From the NCBI GenBank assembly GCA_039636785.1, contig CP144169.1, positions 682,001-746,000 on the forward strand: a stretch of 64,000 nt of DNA. Direction: 5' to 3'. Each line of letters begins with the position of its first letter. Position 1 is the first letter of the stretch. Made by a program: the position numbers and the translations under genes. Below are positions 1 through 7,761 of this stretch, piece after piece. Below the pieces are notes generated by a model that ran no database searches, had not been told where the DNA came from, and saw only the letters and a program-made list of their open reading frames with translations. This DNA comes from Micrococcaceae bacterium Sec5.7. Lineage in GTDB: Bacteria > Actinomycetota > Actinomycetes > Actinomycetales > Micrococcaceae.

Positions 1-131
1 AGCGGGGCCACATCCACTACTTTGCACTAGATTTCATGTCCTGTCAAAGGTTTGTACTGACATATTTACAACTTCGCATGAAGTGCCGAAATCCTCCCCG
101 GATGGTGCGGTTCCGGGGCGGAACAGTGTGG

Positions 132-536
132 CTATTTGCTGGGTACAGCCAGCTCGCCCGTCACATACTGCGCGCGGCCAAACCCGAAGGACCAGTCACC
201 GGCAGCGTTTTCCACGTACCCGATAAAAACGTCCTCCCCCGCCACGCCGATTTCAGCAAGCTGGCCAGCAACCGCAGCAAAGAGAGACTGCTTCGCCTGC
301 TGAGTACGGCCACCCTGGGTGAAGATCTGGATCATGACGACATCCGGGGTCCGCTCGAAGCCAAGACCGGCATCCTGGGCAACAATCTGGCCCTGGGGGT
401 GCTCAGTGAGGATGTGGAAATAGTCGCGCTCCGGGATTCCGTACTCAGCGAGGATTGCGTCATGGATGCCCTGGCTGAGCTGACGCAGCTCTTCCGGACT
501 GCGGCCTTCATTGACATCGATTCGAACGAGAGGCAC
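132..536 (-). CDS. Tautomerase family protein (4-oxalocrotonate tautomerase superfamily)
   Basis: A 134-residue protein of the tautomerase superfamily, whose members use an N-terminal proline as the catalytic base on keto-enol substrates or haloacrylates. The GTG at 536 is chosen as start because it gives M-PLVRIDVNEG, which exposes proline as residue 1 after methionine removal; an AAGGA motif sits six bases upstream. An in-frame ATG at 566 would add ten residues (MSGQTTKGNP) and bury the proline. The length fits the longer 'tautomerase_2' type rather than the 60-residue 4-OT. It is divergent from the arsR-like gene. A 7-bp hairpin (96-102 with 112-118) lies just past the stop. The substrate is unknown. 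Confidence 0.8.
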   Translation of the reverse strand: MPLVRIDVNEGRSPEELRQLSQGIHDAILAEYGIPERDYFHILTEHPQGQIVAQDAGLGFERTPDVVMIQIFTQGGRTQQAKQSLFAAVAGQLAEIGVAGEDVFIGYVENAAGDWSFGFGRAQYVTGELAVPSK

Positions 537-644
537 AGGGTTTCCTTTGGTAGTTTGTCCTGACATACTAACAAACTTCTCTTTGAGATTGCAAGATGTT
601 TTTCCCGGAGAGACCTTGCCCTGCGACGGCAGTGTGGCTAGTCT

Positions 645-668
645 ATTAACAACCAATTGGTTGATAAA
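645..668. promoter_or_regulatory. Probable ArsR operator palindrome
   Basis: The core CAACCAATTGGTTG (650-663) is a perfect 14-bp palindrome. With two mismatches the dyad extends to about 24 bp. It sits in a locally AT-rich divergent intergenic region, 38 bases before the ATG of the ArsR-type gene and between it and the tautomerase gene. ArsR-family dimers bind short imperfect dyads overlapping their own promoter, so self-repression is the obvious reading. Assignment to this protein is inference. Confidence 0.6.
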
Positions 669-700
669 GATATTGATTGATTAACAAAAAGGTTAAACAT

Positions 701-1057
701 ATGCTGGACAACGACGACGACCTCCTCGACTCGGCCTTTATGGCCCTGGCCGATCCTGTCCGCCGCCGCATCGTCGCCCGGCTCAGCCGGGGTCCGGCCA
801 CAGTGAATGAACTGGCGGAACCCTTCGCGATCACCAAACAGGCGGTCTCGAAGCACATCCAGGTCCTCGAGCAGGCGCAACTGGTCACCCGCACCAGGGA
901 TGCCCAGCGCCGGCCCGTCCATCTTGACCCCGCACGACTGGAGGCGCTCACCGCATGGATCGGCCAGTACCGGCTGGTCCGGGAAGAGCAGTTCCGCAGC
1001 CTCGATGCCGTGCTCCGATCCAACGCCGTACCACGCGGCAAACAGCCAAAGGACTGA
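701..1057 (+). CDS. ArsR/SmtB-family winged-helix transcriptional regulator
   Basis: A 118-residue winged-helix protein. The segment FMALADPVRRRIVARLSRGP followed by TVNELAEPFAITKQAVSKHI is the classic ArsR helix 1 and recognition helix-turn-helix. There are no cysteine metal ligands, so it is more likely a non-metal sensor of the type paired with SRPBCC proteins. The ATG at 701 is preferred (AAGG eight bases upstream) over a TTG at 677 in the same frame. The next gene starts two bases after the stop, so the two form an operon. The operator-like palindrome upstream suggests autorepression. The inducer is unknown. Confidence 0.85.
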   Translation: MLDNDDDLLDSAFMALADPVRRRIVARLSRGPATVNELAEPFAITKQAVSKHIQVLEQAQLVTRTRDAQRRPVHLDPARLEALTAWIGQYRLVREEQFRSLDAVLRSNAVPRGKQPKD

Positions 1058-1059
1058 TC

Positions 1060-1533
1060 ATGAGCAACCCCCTGAAACTTACCGTCCCTGACGGCGTCCC
1101 GTACATCGACTTTGAACGGGAGTTCGACTTCCCCGTCGCAGAGGTCTTCCGCGCCCACAAGGATCCGGACCTCATCACGCAATGGTTGGGGCCCCGCGGC
1201 ACCAATGTGGAAATCGAGCACTACGATTTCCGCACCGGCGGCAGCTACCTCTACCGGCACACGGGCCCGGACGGGGTTGCCTACGACTTCAGCGGCATCT
1301 TCCACACGGTCCGCGAGAACGACTTCGCCATCCAGACCTTCGAGTTCAGCGGCTACCCGGACATCGTCAGCACGGACTTCCTCACCTTCGAGGACCTCGG
1401 CGGCGGACGCTGCAAGCTGATCGGACACTCCATGTATCCCAGCCAGGAAGCCCGCGACGGCATGGCCCAATCCGGCATGGAGGGCGGCATGACCGAGGGT
1501 TACGAGCGGCTGGACGAGCTCCTGGCCAACTGA
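1060..1533 (+). CDS. SRPBCC (AHSA1-like) domain protein
   Basis: A 157-residue protein of the START/SRPBCC helix-grip fold. Visible features are the N-terminal FEREFDFPVAEVFRAHKDP segment, the ITQWLGP motif typical of the AHSA1 subgroup, a central beta region (FRTGGSYLYRH) and a C-terminal GMTEGYERLDELL helix. Members bind hydrophobic ligands in a deep cavity. It begins two bases after the ArsR-type gene, and ArsR plus SRPBCC pairs are common in actinobacteria, where the SRPBCC partner is thought to bind or process the same small molecule. No specific reaction can be assigned. Confidence 0.85.
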   Translation: MSNPLKLTVPDGVPYIDFEREFDFPVAEVFRAHKDPDLITQWLGPRGTNVEIEHYDFRTGGSYLYRHTGPDGVAYDFSGIFHTVRENDFAIQTFEFSGYPDIVSTDFLTFEDLGGGRCKLIGHSMYPSQEARDGMAQSGMEGGMTEGYERLDELLAN

Positions 1534-1536
1534 CAG

Positions 1537-1599
1537 CAACGCGGGGTCACTTACGGCCCATCCCACCCCGTCGGATGGGCCGTAAGTGACCCCGCGTTG
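1537..1599. repeat. Long palindromic repeat, copy 1 (27-bp perfect stem)
   Basis: A perfect 27-bp inverted repeat (1537-1563 with 1573-1599) around a 9-base loop; the left arm begins CAACGCGGGGTCACTTACGG. Nearly the same sequence recurs at 7691-7753, so it is a dispersed element rather than a gene-specific hairpin. It starts four bases after the SRPBCC stop and can act as a transcription terminator. The two copies bracket the ribose operon. Confidence 0.9.
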
Positions 1600-1611
1600 G
1601 TACTCAATGAA

Positions 1612-1659
1612 CGACGGCGGCCGGTCACCTTCGCTGGAGAAGGTGACCGGCCGCCGTCG
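1612..1659 (+). terminator. Strong hairpin, probable terminator
   Basis: A perfect 21-bp stem (1612-1632 with 1639-1659) with a 6-base loop, arms beginning CGACGGCGGCCGGTCACC. It lies 12 bases after the palindromic repeat and ahead of the rbsR promoter. No T-run follows, as is common for high-GC actinobacterial terminators. With the repeat it forms a double barrier between the SRPBCC gene and the ribose operon. Confidence 0.65.
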
Positions 1660-1691
1660 CTATTCCCACGAGCCTCACTTTTTCGTGACAC

Positions 1692-1751
1692 TTGACACCA
1701 TCCGACGCCGGTACTTACACTCATGGAATCGATTCCATGGAAACGATTCCA
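1692..1751 (+). promoter_or_regulatory. rbsR promoter with two overlapping LacI-type operators
   Basis: A consensus -35 TTGACA (1692-1697) is followed after 18 bases by TACACT (1716-1721). The perfect 16-bp palindrome ATGGAATCGATTCCAT (1723-1738) starts two bases after the -10, and a near copy TGGAAACGATTCCA (1738-1751, one mismatch between halves) follows. Both have the central CG and dyad symmetry of LacI/RbsR operators and would block initiation, implying autorepression of the whole ribose operon, relieved by ribose or a derivative. Confidence 0.75.
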
Positions 1752-1779
1752 AGAACTCGTACACGAAGGAGTGTCTGCG

Positions 1780-2790
1780 ATGACCACAGTCACCATCAAG
1801 GATGTCGCGGCACTGGCCGGAGTCTCCCCAGCCACGGCATCCCGGGTGCTGTCCGGACACCCCGCGACGTCCAGCGACTCTAGGGCAAAAGTTACCGCCG
1901 CCGTCGAGCAGCTGGACTTCCGCCCCAACGCCCAGGCCCGGAGCCTCCGGTCCACCAGAACCAACGTCGTGGGTCTCCTCGTCTCGGACGTGCGCAACCC
2001 CTTTTTCGCCGATCTGGCGCACGCAGTGGAGCAGGCGGCTCTTGAAGCGGGGTACGTCATCCTGCTCGGCAACGCCAATGAACGGGAAGCCCAGCAGAAT
2101 CGGTTCCTGGACACCCTTATTGATCAGCGTGTGGATGGTGTGATCGTGGCGCCCCAAGGCAATGGCAGCGGATCCATCAGCTCTCTCCTTAACCGCGGGA
2201 TCCCCACGGTGTTCGTTGACCGCAGGATTGACGGCTTGGATGTCCCCAGCGTCACCACGGACAGTCATGTAGGAATCAGCCAGGCAGTCCGGCACTTTGC
2301 GGACCAGGGGCACCGGCGGATCGGCTACATCGCCGGACCGCAATCGATTTCCACCGGCCGCGAGCGTTACGGCGCTTTCGCTGATGCGATGCGTGCAGCT
2401 GGACTCGATCAGGACCCGGCGCTGACGGTATTCGGAGACTTCCAGGTTGCCAGCGGCTCCGCAGCCACTGCACAGCTGCTTCAGCTCAAGAACCCGCCCA
2501 CGGCCATCCTCGCGGCCGACAGCCCCATGGCCGTCGGGTCCGTCGCCAAATTGCATGAACTAGGCGTGCGGATCGGCCAGGACATTGCGCTTGTTGCCTT
2601 CGACAACATTGATTGGTTCGCCCTGCTCAACCCCGCGCTGAGCGTCATTTCGCACAGCGTTGAGGATATGGGCCGGATAGCCGTGGATCTGCTGGTGAAA
2701 GTCATCGACGGCGGAGAACCTGCCTCCGTATCGCTGGCCAGTGAACTCATCGTCCGCGAGTCGTCCTCGCACCGCCTTCCGATCCGCTGA
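1780..2790 (+). CDS. rbsR: LacI-family repressor of the ribose operon
   Basis: A 336-residue LacI/GalR-type repressor. The N-terminal TIKDVAALAGVSPATASRVL is the helix-turn-helix, followed by the hinge (NAQARSLRS) and a periplasmic-binding-protein-like sugar domain (VGLLVSDVRNPFFADL, later IGYIAGPQS and ILAADSPMAVG). The ATG at 1780 has GAAGGAG eight bases upstream; the reading frame extends to 1723 but starts there inside the operator. It is the first gene of the rbs operon, 20 bases ahead of rbsA, and two LacI-type operators overlap its promoter. Ribose as effector is inferred from the downstream rbsK and rbsD. Confidence 0.9.
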   Translation: MTTVTIKDVAALAGVSPATASRVLSGHPATSSDSRAKVTAAVEQLDFRPNAQARSLRSTRTNVVGLLVSDVRNPFFADLAHAVEQAALEAGYVILLGNANEREAQQNRFLDTLIDQRVDGVIVAPQGNGSGSISSLLNRGIPTVFVDRRIDGLDVPSVTTDSHVGISQAVRHFADQGHRRIGYIAGPQSISTGRERYGAFADAMRAAGLDQDPALTVFGDFQVASGSAATAQLLQLKNPPTAILAADSPMAVGSVAKLHELGVRIGQDIALVAFDNIDWFALLNPALSVISHSVEDMGRIAVDLLVKVIDGGEPASVSLASELIVRESSSHRLPIR

Positions 2791-2810
2791 ACACCCAGAG
2801 GAAAATTGAC

Positions 2811-4352
2811 ATGACTGACCACCCCTCCAACCGCGACGCCGCACAGCGTCCCGGTGAGCCCCTCGTCACGCTGAAGAACATCAGCAAGTCCTTCGGTCCG
2901 GTCACTGTGATCAAGGGCGTCACCGTCGATGTCTATCCGGGCAAGGTGCAGGTGCTCCTTGGTGAAAACGGGGCAGGCAAATCCACCCTGATCAAAATCA
3001 TGGCCGGGGTCTACCAGCCGGACAGCGGTCAGATCCTTATTGGTGGCAAAGCCGTCACGCTCCCCAATACCCGTGCGGCAGAGGCTCATGGCATTGCCAC
3101 CATCCACCAGGAACTGAATCTGGTGGGCAGCATGAGTATTGCTGAGAACATCATGCTGGGGCGCACCCCGAAGAAATTCGGCATGGTGGATCGGCGTGAA
3201 CTGCGCCGCCAGGCCAAGGCCGCCTTGGACCGGATTGGTCTCCAGGTCGACGTCGACACGTTGGTCGGTGAGCTGGGAATCGCCCAGCAACAGCTGGTGG
3301 AAATTGCCAAGGCCTTGAGCATTGACGCTCAAGTGCTGATTTTGGATGAGCCGACGGCGGCCCTCACCAAGCATGAAACAGAGAACCTGTTCCGTGTGGT
3401 CGAGGAGCTCCGGGCGCACCAGGTGGGCATGCTGTTCATCAGCCATCATCTTGAGGAGATTGCCGAGATCGGTGATTCCGTCTGCGTACTGCGAGACGGC
3501 GAGTTCATCGCCGAGGTGCCCGGCTCAACCCCCGAGCATGAGCTGGTCCGGCTCATGGTTGGCCGCAGCATCGACGAGCAGTTTCCCCGCCAGGCCGGTG
3601 GAGACAGGGCGGCCAAGGATATTCTCGCCGTCGAAGGGCTGGGCTCGAAAGGCCGCTTCAACAACATCTCCTTCAACGTCAAAGCCGGTGAAATCCTGGG
3701 AATCGCCGGCCTCGTCGGAGCGGGACGTACCGAAGTCATCCGTGCCATTGCGGGCGTGGACCGCCACGACGCCGGAACCGTCAGCGTACGCGGCAAAAGA
3801 CTCCCCAAAGGTGACGTGGGCGCGGCCATTGCCGCCGGCGTCGGGCATGTTCCCGAAGATCGCAAGGTCCAGGGACTGGTCCTTGATGCTTCGGTGAATG
3901 AAAACCTGGGCTACGCGACGCTGAAGTCCAGTTCCCGGCTGGGGCTGGCGGACTTTGCCGGGCAGCGGCGCAAGGCTGAAGAGATCGCCAAAACACTGCG
4001 CATCCGCATGCACAACATTGACCAGCCCACCAGGTCGCTCTCCGGCGGAAACCAGCAGAAAGCCGTCTTTGGCCGCTGGATCATGGCCGAATCCACTGTA
4101 CTGCTGCTGGATGAACCAACCCGCGGCGTCGATGTTGGCGCCAAGGTGGAAATTTACGAACTCATGAACCAGATCACGGCCGCCGGCGGCGCAATAGTGA
4201 TGGTGTCCAGCGAACTTCCCGAAGTGCTGGGAATGAGCGACCGCATTCTGGTGATGCGCGACGGCGAAATCGCCGGCGAGCTCGATGCCGCCGATGCCAC
4301 CCAGGACGCCGTCATGACGCTGGCTGCAAGAGACACGGAAACGGACCGATGA
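2811..4352 (+). CDS. rbsA: Ribose ABC importer, ATP-binding protein
   Basis: A 513-residue double-cassette ATPase of the carbohydrate uptake-2 type. Domain 1 has an intact Walker A (GENGAGKST, 51-59) and Walker B (VLILDE, 175-180) but a degenerate signature (ELGIAQQQ). Domain 2 has a degenerate P-loop (GLVGAGRTE, about 300) and an intact LSGGNQQK (410-417) and LLLDEPTRGVDVG (431-443). This asymmetry is normal for RbsA/MglA/XylG. It powers uptake through RbsC with RbsB as receptor. A GAGGAAAATTGAC stretch precedes the ATG. The substrate is inferred from operon context. Confidence 0.92.
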   Translation: MTDHPSNRDAAQRPGEPLVTLKNISKSFGPVTVIKGVTVDVYPGKVQVLLGENGAGKSTLIKIMAGVYQPDSGQILIGGKAVTLPNTRAAEAHGIATIHQELNLVGSMSIAENIMLGRTPKKFGMVDRRELRRQAKAALDRIGLQVDVDTLVGELGIAQQQLVEIAKALSIDAQVLILDEPTAALTKHETENLFRVVEELRAHQVGMLFISHHLEEIAEIGDSVCVLRDGEFIAEVPGSTPEHELVRLMVGRSIDEQFPRQAGGDRAAKDILAVEGLGSKGRFNNISFNVKAGEILGIAGLVGAGRTEVIRAIAGVDRHDAGTVSVRGKRLPKGDVGAAIAAGVGHVPEDRKVQGLVLDASVNENLGYATLKSSSRLGLADFAGQRRKAEEIAKTLRIRMHNIDQPTRSLSGGNQQKAVFGRWIMAESTVLLLDEPTRGVDVGAKVEIYELMNQITAAGGAIVMVSSELPEVLGMSDRILVMRDGEIAGELDAADATQDAVMTLAARDTETDR

Positions 4353-4387
4353 CGCTCATATCGAAGTCACAGACAAGGAACACGCTT

Positions 4388-5359
4388 ATGTCCACTGCGA
4401 CGGTGGCCCAGCCACAACGGGGATTCGATCTCAAGAAGTTCCTGGCCAATAACGGCGCCTTGGTCGGCCTGCTGGTGCTGGCGCTTGCATTGTTCATCAT
4501 CACACCGGATTTTCTCACCGGACCGAACCTGCTGAACATCGGCATTCAGGTTTCCACTGTCGCTATCCTGGCGTTCGGAATGACCTTCGTGATCGTGGCC
4601 GGCGGCATCGACCTCTCGGTGGGATCCGTCGCGGCGCTCAGCGCCATGGTCTCCGGATACATGTTCGTTTCCTCCGGCTTACCCGGCGGGCTCGCCCTGC
4701 TGATTGGCCTGCTGACCGGCTTGGTGGTGGGCATGGTCAACGGTATTGCCAGCGCCTACGGCAAGCTGCCGTCGTTCATTGCCACTTTGGCAATGCTCAG
4801 CATCGCCCGGGGACTGACCCTCGTGATCTCGGACGGACGCCCCATCAAGACGGCACCGGAAGTGTCCTTTCTTGGCGGCAACATCGGCCCCGTTCCCACC
4901 CCGATCGTCGTGCTGGTCATCGCAGCCGGCGTGGCGTCCTTCATGCTGAACCGGACTGTCATCGGCCGTTCCATGTACGCCGTCGGAGGCAACGCCGAGG
5001 CTGCGCGCCTGTCCGGCCTGCCGGTCAAACAGATCACCGTCACAGTCTTTGCCCTTGCCGGGCTTTTCGCCGCACTGGCAGGGCTGCTGCTCGCCGGCCG
5101 CTTGGACTCGGCACAACCACAGGCTGCGGCGGGCTACGAACTGGACGCGATTGCCGCCGTCGTCATCGGTGGTGCGTCGCTGGCCGGCGGCCTGGGCCGG
5201 ATCTCCGGCACGATCGTCGGAGCACTCGTGCTGGTAGTCATCCGAAACGGCCTGAATCTGCTCAACGTCACCTCGTTCTGGCAGCAGGTTGTCATCGGCG
5301 CAGTCATTGCCTTGGCCGTTGGCGTGGACGTCCTTCGCCGCAAAACCCGCTCCAGCTAG
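4388..5359 (+). CDS. rbsC: Ribose ABC importer, permease
   Basis: A 323-residue integral membrane permease of the BPD_transp_2 family, with 8-10 hydrophobic segments starting at ALVGLLVLALALFII. The conserved IVAGGIDLSVGSVAALSAM and AVVIGGASLAGGLGRISG segments identify the sugar uptake-2 permeases. The ATG at 4388 has AAGGAA seven bases upstream; the alternative ATG at 4349 overlaps the rbsA stop as ATGA and would add 13 residues. It forms the homodimeric membrane channel served by RbsA. The start is uncertain, the identity is not. Confidence 0.9.
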   Translation: MSTATVAQPQRGFDLKKFLANNGALVGLLVLALALFIITPDFLTGPNLLNIGIQVSTVAILAFGMTFVIVAGGIDLSVGSVAALSAMVSGYMFVSSGLPGGLALLIGLLTGLVVGMVNGIASAYGKLPSFIATLAMLSIARGLTLVISDGRPIKTAPEVSFLGGNIGPVPTPIVVLVIAAGVASFMLNRTVIGRSMYAVGGNAEAARLSGLPVKQITVTVFALAGLFAALAGLLLAGRLDSAQPQAAAGYELDAIAAVVIGGASLAGGLGRISGTIVGALVLVVIRNGLNLLNVTSFWQQVVIGAVIALAVGVDVLRRKTRSS

Positions 5360-5414
5360 CTTTCTCAACCACCCAACACTCTTCTCAGCCCCTCAAGAAA
5401 CAAAGGAAAGAACA

Positions 5415-6359
5415 ATGAAGCTCTCTCTCCGCCGCACTGCGGCCTTGGCTGCCGCTGCAGCCCTACTGCTCACCGGCGCCACCGCCTGCAACCGTGGGGG
5501 CGACTCTGCGGCGGGCAGCAATCCCAAAGTGGTCCTTGCCCTCTCCACCCTGAACAACCCGTTCTTCATTGAGGTCCGGGACGGTGCCCAGGCAGCCGCC
5601 AAGACCGCTAACATCCACCTCGAGGTGGTGGACGCGCAGAACGATTCGGCGACGCAGGCCAACCAGCTTGCCAACGCCCAGACTGCCGCTGCCAAGGCCG
5701 TGATCGTCAACCCTGTCGATTCGGACGCAGCCTCCGCCTCGGTAACGGCGCTGAGCAAAGCAAATATTCCGGTGGTGGGCGTGGACCGGACGGTCAACGA
5801 CGCCACCCTCACCTCGCTGGTTGCCAGCGACAACGTTGCCGGTGGCAAGCAGGCTGCCGCCGAACTTGCTGCTGCGCTGGGCAATAAGGGCACCATCATC
5901 GTCCTGCAGGGTGTTGCGGGAACGTCTGCCAGCCGTGATCGCGGTGCCGGTTTTGCCGAGGGCATGAAAGTCTTCCCGAACATCAAGATCGTCGCCCGGC
6001 AAACGGCAAACTTTGACCGGACCGCTGCCCTGGATGTGACCACGAACCTGCTCCAGGCCCACCCCGGCGTCACGGGTGTCTTCGCCGAAAATGACGAAAT
6101 GGCCCTGGGCGCTGTCCAGGCCCTGGGTGCCAAAGCCGGTATAGAGGTCAAGGTTGTGGGCTTTGACGGAACCGCGGATGGACTTGCCGCGATCAAGGCC
6201 GGCACCATGGTGGCCTCGATCGCACAGCAGCCGGCGAAATTGGGGCAGCTGGCAGTCGAGCAGATCGCCAAGATCCTCAAGGGCGAAAAAGTCGATGCCA
6301 CTGTTCCGGTCAGCGTCGTCACCGTGAACAAGGCGAACGTTGGCGAATTCAGCAAGTGA
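5415..6359 (+). CDS. rbsB: Ribose-binding lipoprotein
   Basis: A 314-residue periplasmic-binding-protein type 1 receptor. It starts MKLSLRRTAALAAAAALLLT with a lipoprotein-like cysteine (GATAC), as expected in a Gram-positive where the receptor is membrane-tethered. The mature domain shows VVLALSTLNNPFFIEVRDGA, NPVDSDA and FAENDEMALGAVQA, typical of RbsB-like ribose/galactose receptors. AAAGGAAAG lies just upstream. The gene ends in a 4-base GTGA overlap with rbsK, implying translational coupling. It delivers sugar to RbsAC. Confidence 0.92.
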   Translation: MKLSLRRTAALAAAAALLLTGATACNRGGDSAAGSNPKVVLALSTLNNPFFIEVRDGAQAAAKTANIHLEVVDAQNDSATQANQLANAQTAAAKAVIVNPVDSDAASASVTALSKANIPVVGVDRTVNDATLTSLVASDNVAGGKQAAAELAAALGNKGTIIVLQGVAGTSASRDRGAGFAEGMKVFPNIKIVARQTANFDRTAALDVTTNLLQAHPGVTGVFAENDEMALGAVQALGAKAGIEVKVVGFDGTADGLAAIKAGTMVASIAQQPAKLGQLAVEQIAKILKGEKVDATVPVSVVTVNKANVGEFSK

Positions 6360-7288
6360 CAGCACAGCAACAGTCGGCCGGGAAAGTCACCGTAGTCGGC
6401 TCCATCAACATCGACCAGGCGGTCCGGGTGGAACGTCATCCGCTTCCTGGCGAGACTCTTTTGGGCAGTTCCATCTCTTTGCTCCCGGGGGGCAAGGGCG
6501 CGAATCAGGCCCTTGCCGCGGCCCGGTTGGGCGCCAGCGTGAGCCTGATCGGTGCGGTGGGGAACGATGCTCCTGCAGCCCTCGCGACGGAACTGTTGGA
6601 GGCCGCCGGAGTGGGTCTCGGCGCGGTCAGGACGGTGGACGGGCCCACCGGGCTGGCGCTCATCTGCGTGGCGGACGACGGCGAGAACACCATCGTGGTC
6701 ATCCCCGGTGCGAATGCCTCGATGGACGCTCAAGTGGTTCAGGCGGCTGCGGCGCAGATTGCGGAAGCCGCCGTCGTGGTCCTGCAGGGTGAGATTCCGG
6801 CCGGGGGCATCGCGGCAGCGGCCCGGCTCGCCACGGGCCGGGTCCTGCTGAACCTCGCACCGGTGGTGGCCGTTGACGCCGCCGTCATCCGATCGGCAAA
6901 TCCTCTGGTGGTCAATGAGCATGAAGGCGCCCTGGTGCTTTCGCAGCTGGTTCCGGGGGCGGTAGCTCCCGCTGACGACGAAGAACTGGTTGCGGCACTC
7001 CGGTCACAGGGCATCGCCTCCGTGGTGCTGACCAGGGGCGCCCAAGGCGCCATTTGTTCGGACGACGCCGGCACTTTCCTCGTGCCTGCCCCGCAGATCA
7101 ATGCCGTGGACAGCTCCGGTGCAGGCGACGCCTTTGTCGGCGCGCTCAGCGCCCGCCTGGCTGCCGGGGAATCGCTGCTGGACTCTTCGGCTTTTGCAGC
7201 CAGGGTCGGCGCCTTCGCGGTGCAGGGTCACGGAACCCAAACCTCTTACCCCCGGTCCTCCGACGCACTCCCGGACGTGGCGCTGTGA
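6356..7288 (+). CDS. rbsK: Ribokinase (PfkB family)
   Basis: A 310-residue sugar kinase that phosphorylates ribose to ribose-5-phosphate in the cytosol. The N-terminal VGSINIDQAVRVERHPLPGE and GGKGANQA (about residue 46) are PfkB signature 1. DSSGAGDAFVGAL near the C-terminus is signature 2 with the catalytic Asp. The length matches E. coli RbsK (309). It starts with GTG inside the rbsB stop (GTGA) and ends in another GTGA overlap with rbsD, so rbsB, rbsK and rbsD are tightly coupled. Confidence 0.93.
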   Translation: MTAQQQSAGKVTVVGSINIDQAVRVERHPLPGETLLGSSISLLPGGKGANQALAAARLGASVSLIGAVGNDAPAALATELLEAAGVGLGAVRTVDGPTGLALICVADDGENTIVVIPGANASMDAQVVQAAAAQIAEAAVVVLQGEIPAGGIAAAARLATGRVLLNLAPVVAVDAAVIRSANPLVVNEHEGALVLSQLVPGAVAPADDEELVAALRSQGIASVVLTRGAQGAICSDDAGTFLVPAPQINAVDSSGAGDAFVGALSARLAAGESLLDSSAFAARVGAFAVQGHGTQTSYPRSSDALPDVAL

Positions 7289-7668
7289 AGCGCGGTGGAA
7301 TTCTCCATGCTGAGCTCAACGCGGCTGTTAGCCGTTTGGGTCACGGGGACCTGATACTGCTGGCAGATTGCGGAATGCCGGCCCCTGCAGGGGTTCCGGT
7401 GGTGGACCTTGCGCTGGTGCACGGCGTGCCACGCTTTGAACAGGTACTGACCGCCCTGCTTGACGATCTGGTATTCGAGAGCAGCGTCATGGCCCACGAG
7501 GCCCGCGGCACTGAGGCGGAAAAGTGGGTCGGCGGCCGCTTCGATCAGGTGAGCTATATCAGCCATTCAGAGCTCAAGGAGCTGTCCGGCTGTGCCAAAC
7601 TGCTCATCCGCACGGGCGAGGCGACTCCTTACGCCAACACGCTGCTGACGTGCGGCGTTCCGTTCTAG
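7285..7668 (+). CDS. rbsD: D-ribose pyranase
   Basis: A 127-residue RbsD/FucU-family enzyme interconverting beta-pyran and beta-furan forms of D-ribose, supplying the furanose that RbsK uses. The N-terminus MKRGGILHAELNAAVSRLGH puts the catalytic histidine at position 20, as in E. coli RbsD. The C-terminus RTGEATPYANTLLTCGVPF is the conserved substrate loop. The start is a GTG overlapping the rbsK stop by four bases. Its presence is the strongest evidence that the operon handles ribose. It is the last gene before the palindromic repeat. Confidence 0.93.
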   Translation: MKRGGILHAELNAAVSRLGHGDLILLADCGMPAPAGVPVVDLALVHGVPRFEQVLTALLDDLVFESSVMAHEARGTEAEKWVGGRFDQVSYISHSELKELSGCAKLLIRTGEATPYANTLLTCGVPF

Positions 7669-7690
7669 ACCGCTTTCCGAACTTAAACAG

Positions 7691-7753
7691 CAACGCGGGG
7701 TCACCTACGGCCCATCCCAGCGAGTGGAATGGGCCGTAAGTGACCCCGCGTTG
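7691..7753. repeat. Long palindromic repeat, copy 2
   Basis: A 25-bp inverted repeat (7691-7715 with 7729-7753) with one C/A mismatch at 7705/7739; the arms match copy 1 at 1537-1599 almost base for base while the loop differs. In minus-strand RNA the mismatch becomes a G-U wobble, so the hairpin is slightly better for the sucD direction. It lies between the convergent rbsD and sucD stops, an ideal place for a bidirectional terminator. Confidence 0.9.
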
Positions 7754-7761
7754 TTTTGGTT

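Noticed and set aside
1..131. Possible gene end at the window start
   Set aside because: The plus-strand frame 36-563 is antisense to the tautomerase, and only a weak hairpin (96-118) is seen.
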